A program made the translations under genes and the position numbers. Shown here in pieces: positions 55,322 to 64,000 of a DNA stretch of 64,000 nt (positions are counted from its first letter, which is position 1; every line of letters starts with the position of its first letter). The notes beneath the pieces are model-generated. The model saw nothing but the letters and a program-made list of their open reading frames with translations. It searched no databases and was not told the origin of the DNA. This stretch comes from Blasia pusilla (Eukaryota; Marchantiophyta; Marchantiopsida; Blasiales). The stretch is taken from positions 20,522,001 through 20,586,000 of the forward strand of contig CM114274.1 in assembly GCA_050084515.1 (NCBI GenBank). The letters run 5' to 3'.

Positions 55322-56513
55322 TGTGATACCCACAATTTTGTAATCTTGAAGAATATATCTTTTTATTCAACGAAGACTCTTGTATATTATGATTTTGATT
55401 ATGATTATTCATTATTATGAAGAAGAATAAGTGAGTCACCAAGCTCCTAAGACAAGGCAGAGAGATGGAAGATCAAGGATTTGCCTTAGAGGAGAATCAA
55501 AAGCTGTAACGAAGTATAAAGGATCAACGCAAAGCTCAGCGAAGCTGAGCGAAGCTTAACAAAGTCTAACGAAGCTCAACGAAGCTCTGTATACGAGGTA
55601 CTTCGCTCTTCAACGAAGCACGAAGCACAAAGAATGAAGAACGAAGCAGGAAGAAGAATGAAGAACTTCGTCCTCCGGAAATTTAGCGCAGCGAAGCTCA
55701 GCATGATTGTGATTCGAATCGACACATAGTTTAAACAATTAGACTAGGAAAGGGCGCGACCCTTTGTATCAAGTTGGTAGTTAGAACGCTTTTGTATCAT
55801 GGATTCACAGGATCGAGGAAAAGCTAAGAGAACCATAGATCTAGGTAGTTACAGATATTGAAGAGACACCAACTTCATCAAGAACGCCGGATCATAGAAA
55901 CGATCCTACTCGAGAATATTTAAGAAACATGATGAAGTTTATTACGATCATTCGCTCATGAAGTCCTTATGTCAGAGGAATGGTCCGAGCAAGAGAGTTG
56001 TACCCTCTCGAGCTTGTATATACTTTGAAGTCTTCCAATTCTTGATGGAGTAGTAAAGCATTCATTCATTCATTATGATGTGCGATGCTTATGTCTGAAT
56101 ATTCTTTTTGGATGTGCCGAGTGAAGAGTGAATCAGGCGAACCTTTCTCATCAATGGAATAATCAACATAAAGTTGTATGAAATCTGTTTGACAGAGAGT
56201 AACCTACCCCGACGGATTGAGTTCCGAAAGTAGGAGAAGCCAGCTTTATTATTGAGGTCTCTGTGAGGTTCCAAGATTTTGAGAGAATAAATTGCCTGAG
56301 CGTACTTTAAACTCCACTCGAGAGAATTGAAGAAGAAAACATAGGTACTAAAAGGGATCGGAAGATGTTACTGGAATATTACATTTGAATTACATAATCA
56401 ATTACACTTTTACAACATAATCATTACTTTATGCTCTCTTTTCATCCAACAATGATCCTCTTGGGGATCGAACTCTACAATTGACTGTAAATAAGAAACA
56501 CTTAGACATTACA
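55322..56513 (+). repeat. Family A LTR of A3, 1192 bp
   Basis: Begins TGTGATACCCACAATTTTGT and ends CTTAGACATTACA. TATTTAAG box at 55917-55924. GAAGC-rich tract at about 55510-55700. Internal element sequence lies on both sides (PPT to the left, PBS to the right). Confidence 0.9.
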
Positions 56514-56530
56514 TATAGTCGAAGACTTTT

Positions 56531-56548
56531 TGGCGCCGCTACCGGGGA
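56531..56548 (+). other. Primer binding site of A3 (tRNA-Asp)
   Basis: TGGCGCCGCTACCGGGGA, 17 nt after the LTR; two differences from the complement of the plant tRNA-Asp 3' end. Confidence 0.88.
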
Positions 56549-57294
56549 TCATATCCTTGGCTGAGAAGGGAGAGAAAGACCCATGGGGAAGCAGGGAACG
56601 GAGAAAGAAGCTTCGCCCCTAGACAACCCCACATTCTAGTTCTTACTAAAGACCATCGGCTAGCTCTAGCGACCTCCGTAATACAATGTATGCTTGAAGA
56701 TAACAATACAGTTGCTGCATTGGTGCTAGAGAAGATAGGCCAACTAATTAGAATGGTCAAAGAACCGGTCGCCGAACGGTTAGCGCCCATGGACGATAGT
56801 TGTACTTGGTGAAACCCGGTACTTTGCATTTATGGGAGGAAAACTCGGCAGAAGCGTAGGAGCACCAGGCACCCTCATGTAGATGTAAAAGAATCAAGTA
56901 GCTAACCTCCATCCATGGACCTCACCCTATCGCCACCGTGGGGTGAACGCAAGTTGCCAAATCCCCAAGAGACTTATGGAAGGCTCTCGGCCCTCTTGCG
57001 AGAGAGAGCAAATGAGCCGATCGGGCGCAGATAGCAAAGCAGGAAGAGCAACCAGCTTGAGACCGCCTGGTTCGTCTCTCGAAGTCTTCGTCCTCGTCCA
57101 AGACGAAGACCAAGAAGAAAGAACCGGACAAATTCTCCACTACGTCCCCTGCCAGTTCGCGAAGCCGGACGAAGAAGAATCGCCCGGGACACCTTTGGGG
57201 AGTCGGGAGCGAGGAGCCGATCAGAGCACCTGGCGGCACCTTTACCTCCTCCCTCTCGAGCATCAAGCCCGGAGCCAGAGAGAGAAAGCGTGCC
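56549..57294 (+). other. A3 leader with decayed upstream ORF
   Basis: Corresponds to 11208-10541 of A2 without the solo LTR. Conserved words DHRLALATS and AALVLEKIGQLIRMVKEPVA are readable in shifted frames. Frames leading toward gag are broken. Confidence 0.5.
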
Positions 57295-58241
57295 ATGGCC
57301 AACACTAGAAAAACTCGCTAAGGTACCCCACCTTTGTCGGGCGGCCGACGAGACGATGTGGATAACTTTATTCTTGAATTCACCCATGTAAAAAGCCAAC
57401 GGGAAGGGGCAGAGGAGGATTTGTTACGAGTCTTCCCGGGCCTGCTCAAGAAGCGAGCCAGCCAGTGGTATGAAGGTCTCGGAGCAAAAGTCACGGAGAC
57501 CTGGAAAAGGGTCGTGGAATCCTTCCTACATGAGTTCCGCGACTTGGAGTTCGAGGACAGGCTTCTTACAAAGCTTTGCGACCTGAAGCGTAGAAAGAAG
57601 GAGACCCTCCGAGAATATACCCAACGGTTCCGGAGCCTTGTGAATAAGCTAGAACACACGACTACCTCCCAATTGGTAGATTGGTTCGTGTCTGGCTTGT
57701 CCAAAGAAATGGATCGGTATTGCGGGAGAGGCCAACGGGATTCCCTGGAGGCGGTCATAGCCTCTGCTGAGGCGTACGAAGCCTAAGAAAAGTCCTGCCA
57801 AACACGAAGACGGCGTCACCAACGAAGAGGGGCGTCGCAGACTAGTGCTTTGTCCGAAGACGAAGCGTCCTCCACCGACACGGAATCCTCTACAGAGGAT
57901 TCGTCCGAGTCCTCGGACTCGGAGCAGGAGGTAAAAGCTAAAAGGAAAGGGAAGAGCAGGCGTCTTCGCTCCCCCAAGCACCAGACCAAAACCCGACCAA
58001 GTACCAAGCGTCGTCCTCAACGGTCGGAAAGTCCGGTAAGAGGGACGGTAAGGAAGGCCAACAAGTCGGCCATGGAGGAACTCAGTAAACAAATGGCTGA
58101 GTTGAAGGTACATCTGGCGGCCCAGAAGGACCCCAGAAGATGACCCGGGCTGATGAGGCCCAATGTTTGGTGTAGTAGTTGTGGAACCCAGGGGCATACT
58201 GTACAAGAATGCCCTGCTCAGAGGGATCTACAGTGGGTCCA
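57295..58241 (+). pseudogene. A3 gag, 5' part to first zinc knuckle
   Basis: ATG at 57295 (MANTRKT), a one-base deletion at about 57317-57320, then open from about 57334: DVDNFILEFTHVKSQREGAE, LLKKRASQWYEGLGAKVTET (CAG where A2 has TAG), ETLREYTQRFRSLVNKLEHT, LVDWFVSGLSKEMDRYCGRG. Stops at 57784 (TCA to TAA relative to A2) and 58141 (CGA/TGA type). The first knuckle CSSCGTQGHTVQEC is intact here. Similarity ends at LQWVQ, about 58241, in unrelated DNA. Confidence 0.88.
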
Positions 58242-58976
58242 GTTGAAATCATTCCTCACAGTTGCTCTTTGCCTCTTGACATCGACATTGGACTCATTTT
58301 AGTTCTCTCCCACTCTCGATGACCCAACCCAACTAGAAATTTCCCTTAGATGAAGAAGATAATAATATCTTAAAAAATACAAGGGAAAGAAATGTACGAG
58401 TTGAGATAAGAAAATACTGAAAAGAGAATGACGTGAGATGCTAAAACAATGGCTCACAATAGACCAGCGTGTGAATGATGGAAATTAAGGGTTGGGCTCT
58501 CAAAGGGAATAGGTAGATATGGGCGTGTTTAGACAAGGTTCCTTGGTCACCTCCACATCCCCAATGTGCTAAGGAGAACCAATGAAACAAGTCAAAACAC
58601 TCGGGTCTATGAATCCAAAATCTCAAAATCACCAAATAAGTTTAGTGAAACAAGAGATTTCCACACTCACGTAACGTGGAGTCAATTGGATTTTATTTCA
58701 GATGCAACAAGGATCGCAAATATCCAAGTTGGTCCCAAATAAAACCCAAGTACTCCCACATGGCACCCGATGGATTTCTCCAAAATTCCTAGTAATCTTG
58801 AAAGCCCTTAGCTCTCAAGGCACCATAGAAATTTGGAGCCTAATCCAAAATGTCACCAAAAAAATGATAAAACATGAAGAAATAGAGATAATCAGGTAAA
58901 TTATCCCTAAATCTCCTTTCATATATACATTTTGGGGGCCCCTTGTGGGCCCTTCCCTTATGGGTTTTACCCAAAA

Positions 58977-59041
58977 GGGAAAAAAGGGGAAGGGAGGGGG
59001 AAGGGGAAGGGAGGGGGAAGGGGAGGGGAGGGGGTTGGGGC
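58977..59041 (+). repeat. Purine-rich G-tract array
   Basis: Repeated GGGGAAGGGAGGGGGAAGGG-type units with many runs of three to five G, capable of forming G-quadruplexes on the plus strand. Confidence 0.85.
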
Positions 59042-59099
59042 GAAGTTCAAATTTGGCCCTAGCCATGTGTCCGCGTGGGGTTTGCGGGAATGGCGAGGC

Positions 59100-59545
59100 C
59101 TTGAGCGGGCACACTGGCAGGCTACAACAAGCCCGCTGGGGGATGGGGCGAGCGAGCTACCGCGGGCCTGCATGCGAACTCCGTCGCGGGCTGTACGCGG
59201 GCCCTTGAGCCTGCATGCAGATGGGGGAGGGCTCGCGGGCCCGCATGCGGGTCGAGGGGGGGGGAGGGGATCACGAGCCTACATGCGGGCTCTATCACGG
59301 GCCACAAAGCCCGCGCGTGGGATATACGCACGCCCTAGAGTGCGGATGCGGGCTAGGCCCAAAGCGACAAATTAGAGGGCGTGACGCGGCCCAATTTGTC
59401 CGCGACTTGGGCTCGACAGAAAAATGGGAGCCGGACATGATGCGCAGTGGCCGGGAAAGGGCGGATTGCTCGGTGTGCGCGGGCTTAGGTGCGGGCCATG
59501 GGCAACGCGGGCTCATGGAGCCCGCACGGACATGTCCATCCTTGG
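59100..59545 (+). repeat. Degenerate GCGGGC / GCATGC motif array
   Basis: Many GCGGGCCTGCATGCG-like words (for example 59161, 59195, 59236, 59280, 59465, 59506), rich in CpG. The motifs are partly self-complementary. No regular period was established. Confidence 0.6.
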
Positions 59546-60029
59546 GACGGACAAGTCCGCGTGCAACCTTAGTTGGAAGGTCACTTGTGTGAGAAAACAG
59601 AAAGTGACAAAATCACTAAAATCTTTACAAAACTTAGAGATACAAAGTGGCCTAGTCTGTCCGTGCGCTCATAGAAGAGCTTCGATGGAACCTGAACATG
59701 GAGATAACTCGACATACGAGAATGCACTACCGCTGCGGCTCCCGACTATTTTACTACTCGAGAAACTAGGGTTTTTACCTATTTCTCTTTGTTTCTATTA
59801 GTAGAAAAAAATTACCCTATTATCTAATCCTATATTTCACCAGGGTGCCCCGTACCTTGATGCAATATAGGGTTAGATAATCCTAGTAACGCTACTCTTG
59901 AAACCACCTACGTCATATTATTATGACTCCTCCGACGTCTAAATCAGAACCATCAATCTAGGCTTCTCCTCATACAAGGGGGCCGATCAAATTAATGGTG
60001 CTCAGAGAAGTGGATATTGAGAATCCAAC

Positions 60030-60186
60030 AACTATGTCGGTCTCCGACGGGTTGCGCGGGTACCTCGCGTTCTTTTCCGAAGACGACAGAGGCGCTCAAC
60101 CCGTCGGTCTCCGACCGGTTGCTCGCGCACGTGGCGACGTACCCAGGATGGCGGAGCCGCGCAACCTGTCGGACTCCGACGGGTTG
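60030..60186 (+). repeat. Palindromic minisatellite, upstream block (3 units)
   Basis: Units at 60030-60054 (left arm decayed), 60097-60121 and 60162-60186, with 65-67 bp spacing. The core is CAACCTGTCGG-A-CTCCGACGGGTTG type. The same unit recurs in intron 2 of the downstream gene. The block ends 83 bp before the TATA box. Confidence 0.88.
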
Positions 60187-60268
60187 CCATTTTTCACGTC
60201 CGAACTTCCGTAACATCCGGCACGTCGCCGTCAAAAGGACGACGGGACCCAACTATCAGCCCAACGGC

Positions 60269-60284
60269 TATAAAAGTATAAATA
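60269..60284 (+). promoter_or_regulatory. TATA box of the ParB-like gene
   Basis: TATAAAAG immediately followed by TATAAATA, about 300 nt before the ATG at 60578. A pyrimidine-rich leader with no strong competing ORF follows. Confidence 0.65.
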
Positions 60285-60577
60285 GGGTAGAAATCGCTCA
60301 TTTCCGGTTTCTCATTTCGCAATCTTCATTCCTCACTCTTTCTGCGCAGCAGCTGATCAGATACGAATGGGCATTTCACACGGCGACACAATGCGAGTCG
60401 ATAGGAGGGAACGAGAGCGATATGGTTCGACCGAACGACAGCGACACGGTTCGACAGAGCGATCGCGGGACGATTCGAGCTACCCATCAAGGCGATTCAA
60501 GCTCCCCATCTCGACATCAGCAAGGCGACTGATCAAGGGATTCGTCGTGGACATAGGTGGAGGCATTTCCGGAAAAA

Positions 60578-63500
60578 ATGACGAGGAACAAATCACAAGC
60601 CAACAAGTCTGGGAGCTTCACTCCAAAGTCCATTAGGACTCCTGCGTCAGCTTCTCCTAGGCCTCGTTCGGCGAATGAAATTAGGCAGCAGGAAATCGAG
60701 GAGCGGGAAAGGGAAGCGGAGATGCACAACCAAGTGCTTCTTGCGAGACGTGTTCAAGAGGCGCTAGATAAACAGAACGCAGAGGCTGAGATGTCGCAGG
60801 CCTTGAAGAAAAGGATCGCCGACGAAAAGAAAGAAAAGAAGCGTCTGGACGCGTTGGTGAGGAGGGCGGAATTGGCTAAAGCGAGGAGAGAAAAAGCGAT
60901 AACCATTGACGATAGCCCAGCCCGTCCAACCGCAAGTGTTGAGATGCGGGAAATGTCCCCCACGAAGTCTGGGGACACAATCAACATAGTGGAAACGCCA
61001 GAAGTTGAAATCGATGACGACGAGGTCATGAGGACCGCCAGCGTGGAGATGGTTGACATGGCTGAAGAAGCCGGAGAGCGGTCATTCTCGACTCCAAGCC
61101 CGGCGGAGGACATCGACCTCTATTGGATCGATGAGTTCCCTGTCGATTTGCCAGCTTCTGTCTCAGACAAGTTAGCTGGTCAAGAAACCGACCCCATTTT
61201 CGAGCGGGTAAGAGAGGATCTGGGTTTTTTGAATTATGTGAATTGCAATTCATTGGGAATTCAGTGTAGCTTATTCATCTTGTCTCGGTTCTGACAGGTG
61301 GTAAAGCAGATGGCACTCATGGAGGGCCACAATGCCCCGAGGATTCCACTCTATTGATTGCGGACAATGGAATACGTCCGCGAAATTCACTCCGAAGAGG
61401 ACATCGCGAAGCTTAAACAATCGGCGGCGACAGCATCCTACGTCGACAGCTTTCCTCCCTTCTATGTTCAGCCTTACGACGAGCATGGAACCCAAGCTCT
61501 GGTTACGGAGGAGGACTTGGAAAAGCTCGTCACATTCTGGAGGATGCAAGACCAGGATTTCAGAAGGCAAGTTGAGGGCACGGAATTCAGCTGGATGAGG
61601 AATCTGCATTTCTTCATCTGGGATGGAAATCACAGGTTCATGGCGTGGACCAAGTTTGCGGAGGAGCGGCCCAACTCATTGGAGGCACATTTCTGCGTGA
61701 AGGCAATGGTCCTTCACCCATTCCCTTATCACATGGCGAGGGTGGAGATGGCAATGCATGCCATGAACACGTGAGTATCTTTAACACTTACGCAACTCGT
61801 CGGACTCAGACGAGTTGCTCAATTGATGAATGGGTTAGGTTTGTTTTTGCCGAAAGCAACTCGTCGGACTCCGACGGGTTGCTCGACTATGCACGCTATT
61901 TCAGATGTTTTTTTAAGAATGCAACTCGTCGGACCCCGACGAGTTGTTTGATTGACCACAGATTTAATTAGTTTTTGGCCCAAAGCAAACCGTCGGAGTC
62001 CGACGGGTTGCTCGACTCGCCGCCTTGTCATGACTGAAGACTGAAGTGGGAAAGAGTCATCCTCGACCTGGAAGACGTAGTGTAGAAGGAGCGGTCTATC
62101 TCTAACAAAAAATCGGGAGAATGCAACTTGTCAGACTCCGACGAGTTGTTCGACTGACTGCAGGTTTAGAATGTTTTTTCCCCAAAGCAACCCGTCGGAG
62201 TCCGACGCTTTGCTTGCCTCGAAACTATTTTTGGCCGAAATCAACCCGTCGGAGTTCGACAGGTTGCTTGCCTCAAAACTATTTTTGGCCGAAATCAACC
62301 CGTCGGAGTCCGACGGGTTGCATTCGGAAGTTGGTCCCCAAATTTCGCGTCAAATTGCAAGTTTACATTGAATTACGCAACCTGTCGGACTCCGACGGGT
62401 TGCTATGTTCACGTTAGTATGTTCAGTTGCACAACCCGTCGGAGTCTGACGGGTTGAAACCGGCATTAGCAAATCAATGCAATCCGCCGACTCGATGGGT
62501 TGCATCATTTAGCTCGTTGCTAGAATCCGACCTTGAGCTGTGAAGACCCGTCGGAGTCCGACGGGTTGCAGGAACCCATGTAATTTCCTGACGGGTTGAG
62601 TTTGGATGTGCAGGATTGTATCGGAGGGGAATGTCACCCACCACTGGATCCAGGACTGCGATCGGGTGAGGAAGGTGCTTACGACGCAGCCAAGAGAGTA
62701 CATGGGGTTCTTGGGCGATGCCCTTGTCAATCAGATGCTTGCAAAGGGTGCTCAGATTAAAAAGAAAACTTGGGCAAATAAGTTTATTTCCCAAAATGCA
62801 GCCGTAACCATCCTTTGCTGGTCGAAGATACAGGTCGCGAAGAAAAGCGTTGCACTGGAGCTGGAGCGGAGGGAGAAGGTGTCTGCGTCTGAGCGCGCCA
62901 AATTCATCCAAGCTGTAGTATCTGCAGCAACGAAATACACGGCGAGCAAGATGCAGCGATACATCAGCATTCTCAACCTTGAACTTGGTCCGGAGTTCTA
63001 CAAGGAGCTGAAGGCGATTATCAAGCGCCAGCGGAAAAGGGATGAAGATCCGCATGGTCGGATTGGGGAGAAAGTGTCCCTGGATCGCGTGCATCGGTTT
63101 GCCTTGTCCGAGATAAGCGAGTTTAGGAGGATCCAACTGATGAAAATCAGTCTCGAGGGCTCAAAGGCCCAGAAGAGGGTGGCACACCATCCTCCAGGTG
63201 TGTCCGATCCAGTGATCTCGCACTGGCTACGCGAATGGTCGTTCTGGGACGCGTTGCGGGTTATCGGGAAGTCCGTGCTGGACGGTCTGCAAGCTGAGCT
63301 CAGAAGATTAGAGCCCATCCCGGATGAAGCAAACCTTGAAAGTTCTGGAGATTTCGAGGTTTGGCTCGACGACATCCCGGACAAGCCAACCAAAAACCCA
63401 GGATTCAAGACCATGTTCAAGGTTTGGGTCCTCCCTCAGGCAGAGCTTGACGAAGAAGTAGAGGGGAATAAACGGGATCAAGCGAAGAAGAAGCGAGATC

Positions 63501-63844
63501 TAAAGGAGCAGACGGCCGATTCTATTCGACTAAAAGCTGCCCAACGGATGGTCTTCAAGTACCTCGTCCAGTGTAAGAATGTAGGTACGTGGGGAAAATT
63601 ACCGGTAGCCTTGAAATTGTGGGCTTCGCTGCCGGATGCAGAGACATTCTCCGTGTACGACATGGAGATGGGGCAGCACATGTCTGATTGGGAGGTGGAG
63701 AATTGCCCCATTTGGCTCGACTTCAACGACCCTGAAGACATCACCGATAAGGATTTACGAGTGCTTCATGATGCAGTGGCCTCAGGACAAGACGACATCC
63801 CCAATTTCGTCCAACCTAAAGACTTCTTCGGAGGAGATGCATAA
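60578..63844 (+). pseudogene. ParB-like (DGNHR) domain gene, three exons, two nonsense codons
   Basis: Exons 60578-61207, 61298-61770 and 62614-63844 join with GT-AG introns of 90 and 843 bp in phases 0 and 2. ATG at 60578 sits in a good context (AAAAAATGAC). Residues 1-110 are basic then coiled coil (EIRQQEIEEREREAEMHNQV). An acidic linker follows. Exon 2 holds NLHFFIWDGNHRFMAWTKFA, the DGxHR signature of ParB/sulfiredoxin-fold domains, which bind or hydrolyse nucleotides in other proteins. Exon 3 (about 410 codons) matches no family I know. In-frame TGA at 61355-61357 breaks exon 2. After the TAA at 63842-63844 the same frame stays open to the window end (EQAHETAELASKVRTAKDK), so the true C-terminus probably lies beyond. 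Either a decaying member of a lineage-specific family or a gene of a mobile element; function unknown. Confidence 0.65.
61793..62598 (+). repeat. Palindromic minisatellite in intron 2 of the ParB-like gene
   Basis: About twelve 25-bp inverted repeats plus a half unit, starting at 61793, 61857, 61922, 61986, 62124, 62188, 62242, 62296, 62378, 62432, about 62480 (degenerate) and 62544; half unit 62588-62598. Typical arms are CAACCCGTCGGA and TCCGACGGGTTG around one central base. Spacing is 64-65 bp in the first part and 54 bp in the second, and linkers are alike (TTTTTGGCCGAAA before many units). The array fills most of the 843-bp intron. Confidence 0.93.
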
Positions 63845-64000
63845 GAGCAAGCCCACGAGACAGCTGAGTTGGCTTCCAAGGTCCGCACAGCCAAAGACAA
63901 ATCCACATCGGGTCTCAAACTCAAGGCGAGGGGAGGGAAAAATTCAGAGGCCGAGTCTTCCCAAAGAGAGGCTGAAGATTCAAGGCTAGAGGCGGAATCG

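Larger units (their letters stand above)
51023..58241 (+). mobile_element. Family A element(s) A3, permuted around a single LTR
   Basis: Order: RT connection, RNase H, integrase, spacer, aORF, PPT, one LTR, PBS, leader, gag up to the first zinc knuckle. A normal element would have LTRs outside and gag before pol. Here the single LTR acts as the 3' LTR of a left partial element and the 5' LTR of a right partial element. This is the expected unit of a tandem LTR-internal-LTR-internal array that has lost both ends. Left break at 51023 (patchwork junction), right break at about 58241. Confidence 0.85.
58242..59990. other. Non-coding region with G-rich and GCGGGC arrays
   Basis: No gene recognised. 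58242-58900 is ordinary AT-rich DNA. 58977-59560 is strongly GC-rich. Long GC-rich frames on both strands are composition artefacts. Confidence 0.45.

Noticed and set aside
59122-59592. Several long overlapping ORFs in the GC-rich block
   Set aside because: Low stop-codon density caused by GC composition and repeats; translations are low-complexity on both strands.
61793-62598. Regularly spaced palindromic repeats resembling a CRISPR array
   Set aside because: The DNA is eukaryotic, the array lies in a spliceable intron, the spacers resemble one another, and no cas genes are present. A palindromic minisatellite fits better.

Overview
This is nuclear DNA from a plant, most likely a non-flowering land plant or a close streptophyte relative; the exact lineage is not resolved. 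The evidence is GT-AG introns in every recognisable gene, a VQ-motif gene (a plant-specific family), Ty3/gypsy elements primed by a plant-type tRNA-Asp, a Ty1/copia fragment and a Helitron. Nothing in it looks bacterial. Most of the window is a pile of nested, broken transposable elements around a short, element-poor gene island.

Layout. 1-279: antisense Ty1/copia gag scrap. 280-4290: 3' part of a plus-strand gypsy element (family A, copy A1) ending in a 1.2 kb LTR. 4291-13757: a minus-strand family A element (A2) with gag, pol and an extra 3' ORF. A solo LTR with a perfect 5-bp target duplication sits in its leader, and its own 3' end is cut off by A1. 13758-19712: mosaic of family B LTR/leader (antisense), a head-to-head LTR, an A-type gag scrap, a cytosine-methyltransferase remnant, an integrase scrap (family C), a minisatellite and an LTR-like repeat. 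19713-34370: gene island with a VQ-motif gene (22856-23671, plus) and a five-exon MMTAG2-type gene (33259-29110, minus) whose splice phases all close. 34377-37511: broken Helitron, with its N-terminal half on plus and a Rep (HUH) domain on minus. 37951-49014: family B gypsy element on plus (LTR/leader, gag, protease, a cytosine-5 DNA methyltransferase domain, RT, RNase H remnant, integrase), with a family A solo LTR in its leader and a second integrase copy. 49500-50650: about four copies of a 330-355 bp tandem repeat. 50881-51022: a patchwork repair junction. 51023-58241: copy A3 of family A, arranged pol, extra ORF, PPT, LTR, PBS, gag, so that one LTR lies between two partial internal regions. 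58242-59990: non-coding, with G-rich and GC-rich arrays. 60030-64000: a three-exon ParB-like (DGNHR) gene with a clear TATA promoter. It carries a 25-bp palindromic tandem repeat both upstream of the promoter and through its 843-bp second intron.

The two strongest leads are the family B retrotransposon whose pol carries a C5-DNA methyltransferase between protease and reverse transcriptase (seen in two decayed copies), and the palindromic minisatellite with paired arm changes at the ParB-like gene. Neither the VQ gene nor the MMTAG2-type gene shows damage. Nearly all element ORFs carry stops or frameshifts, several of them explicable as C-to-T changes.
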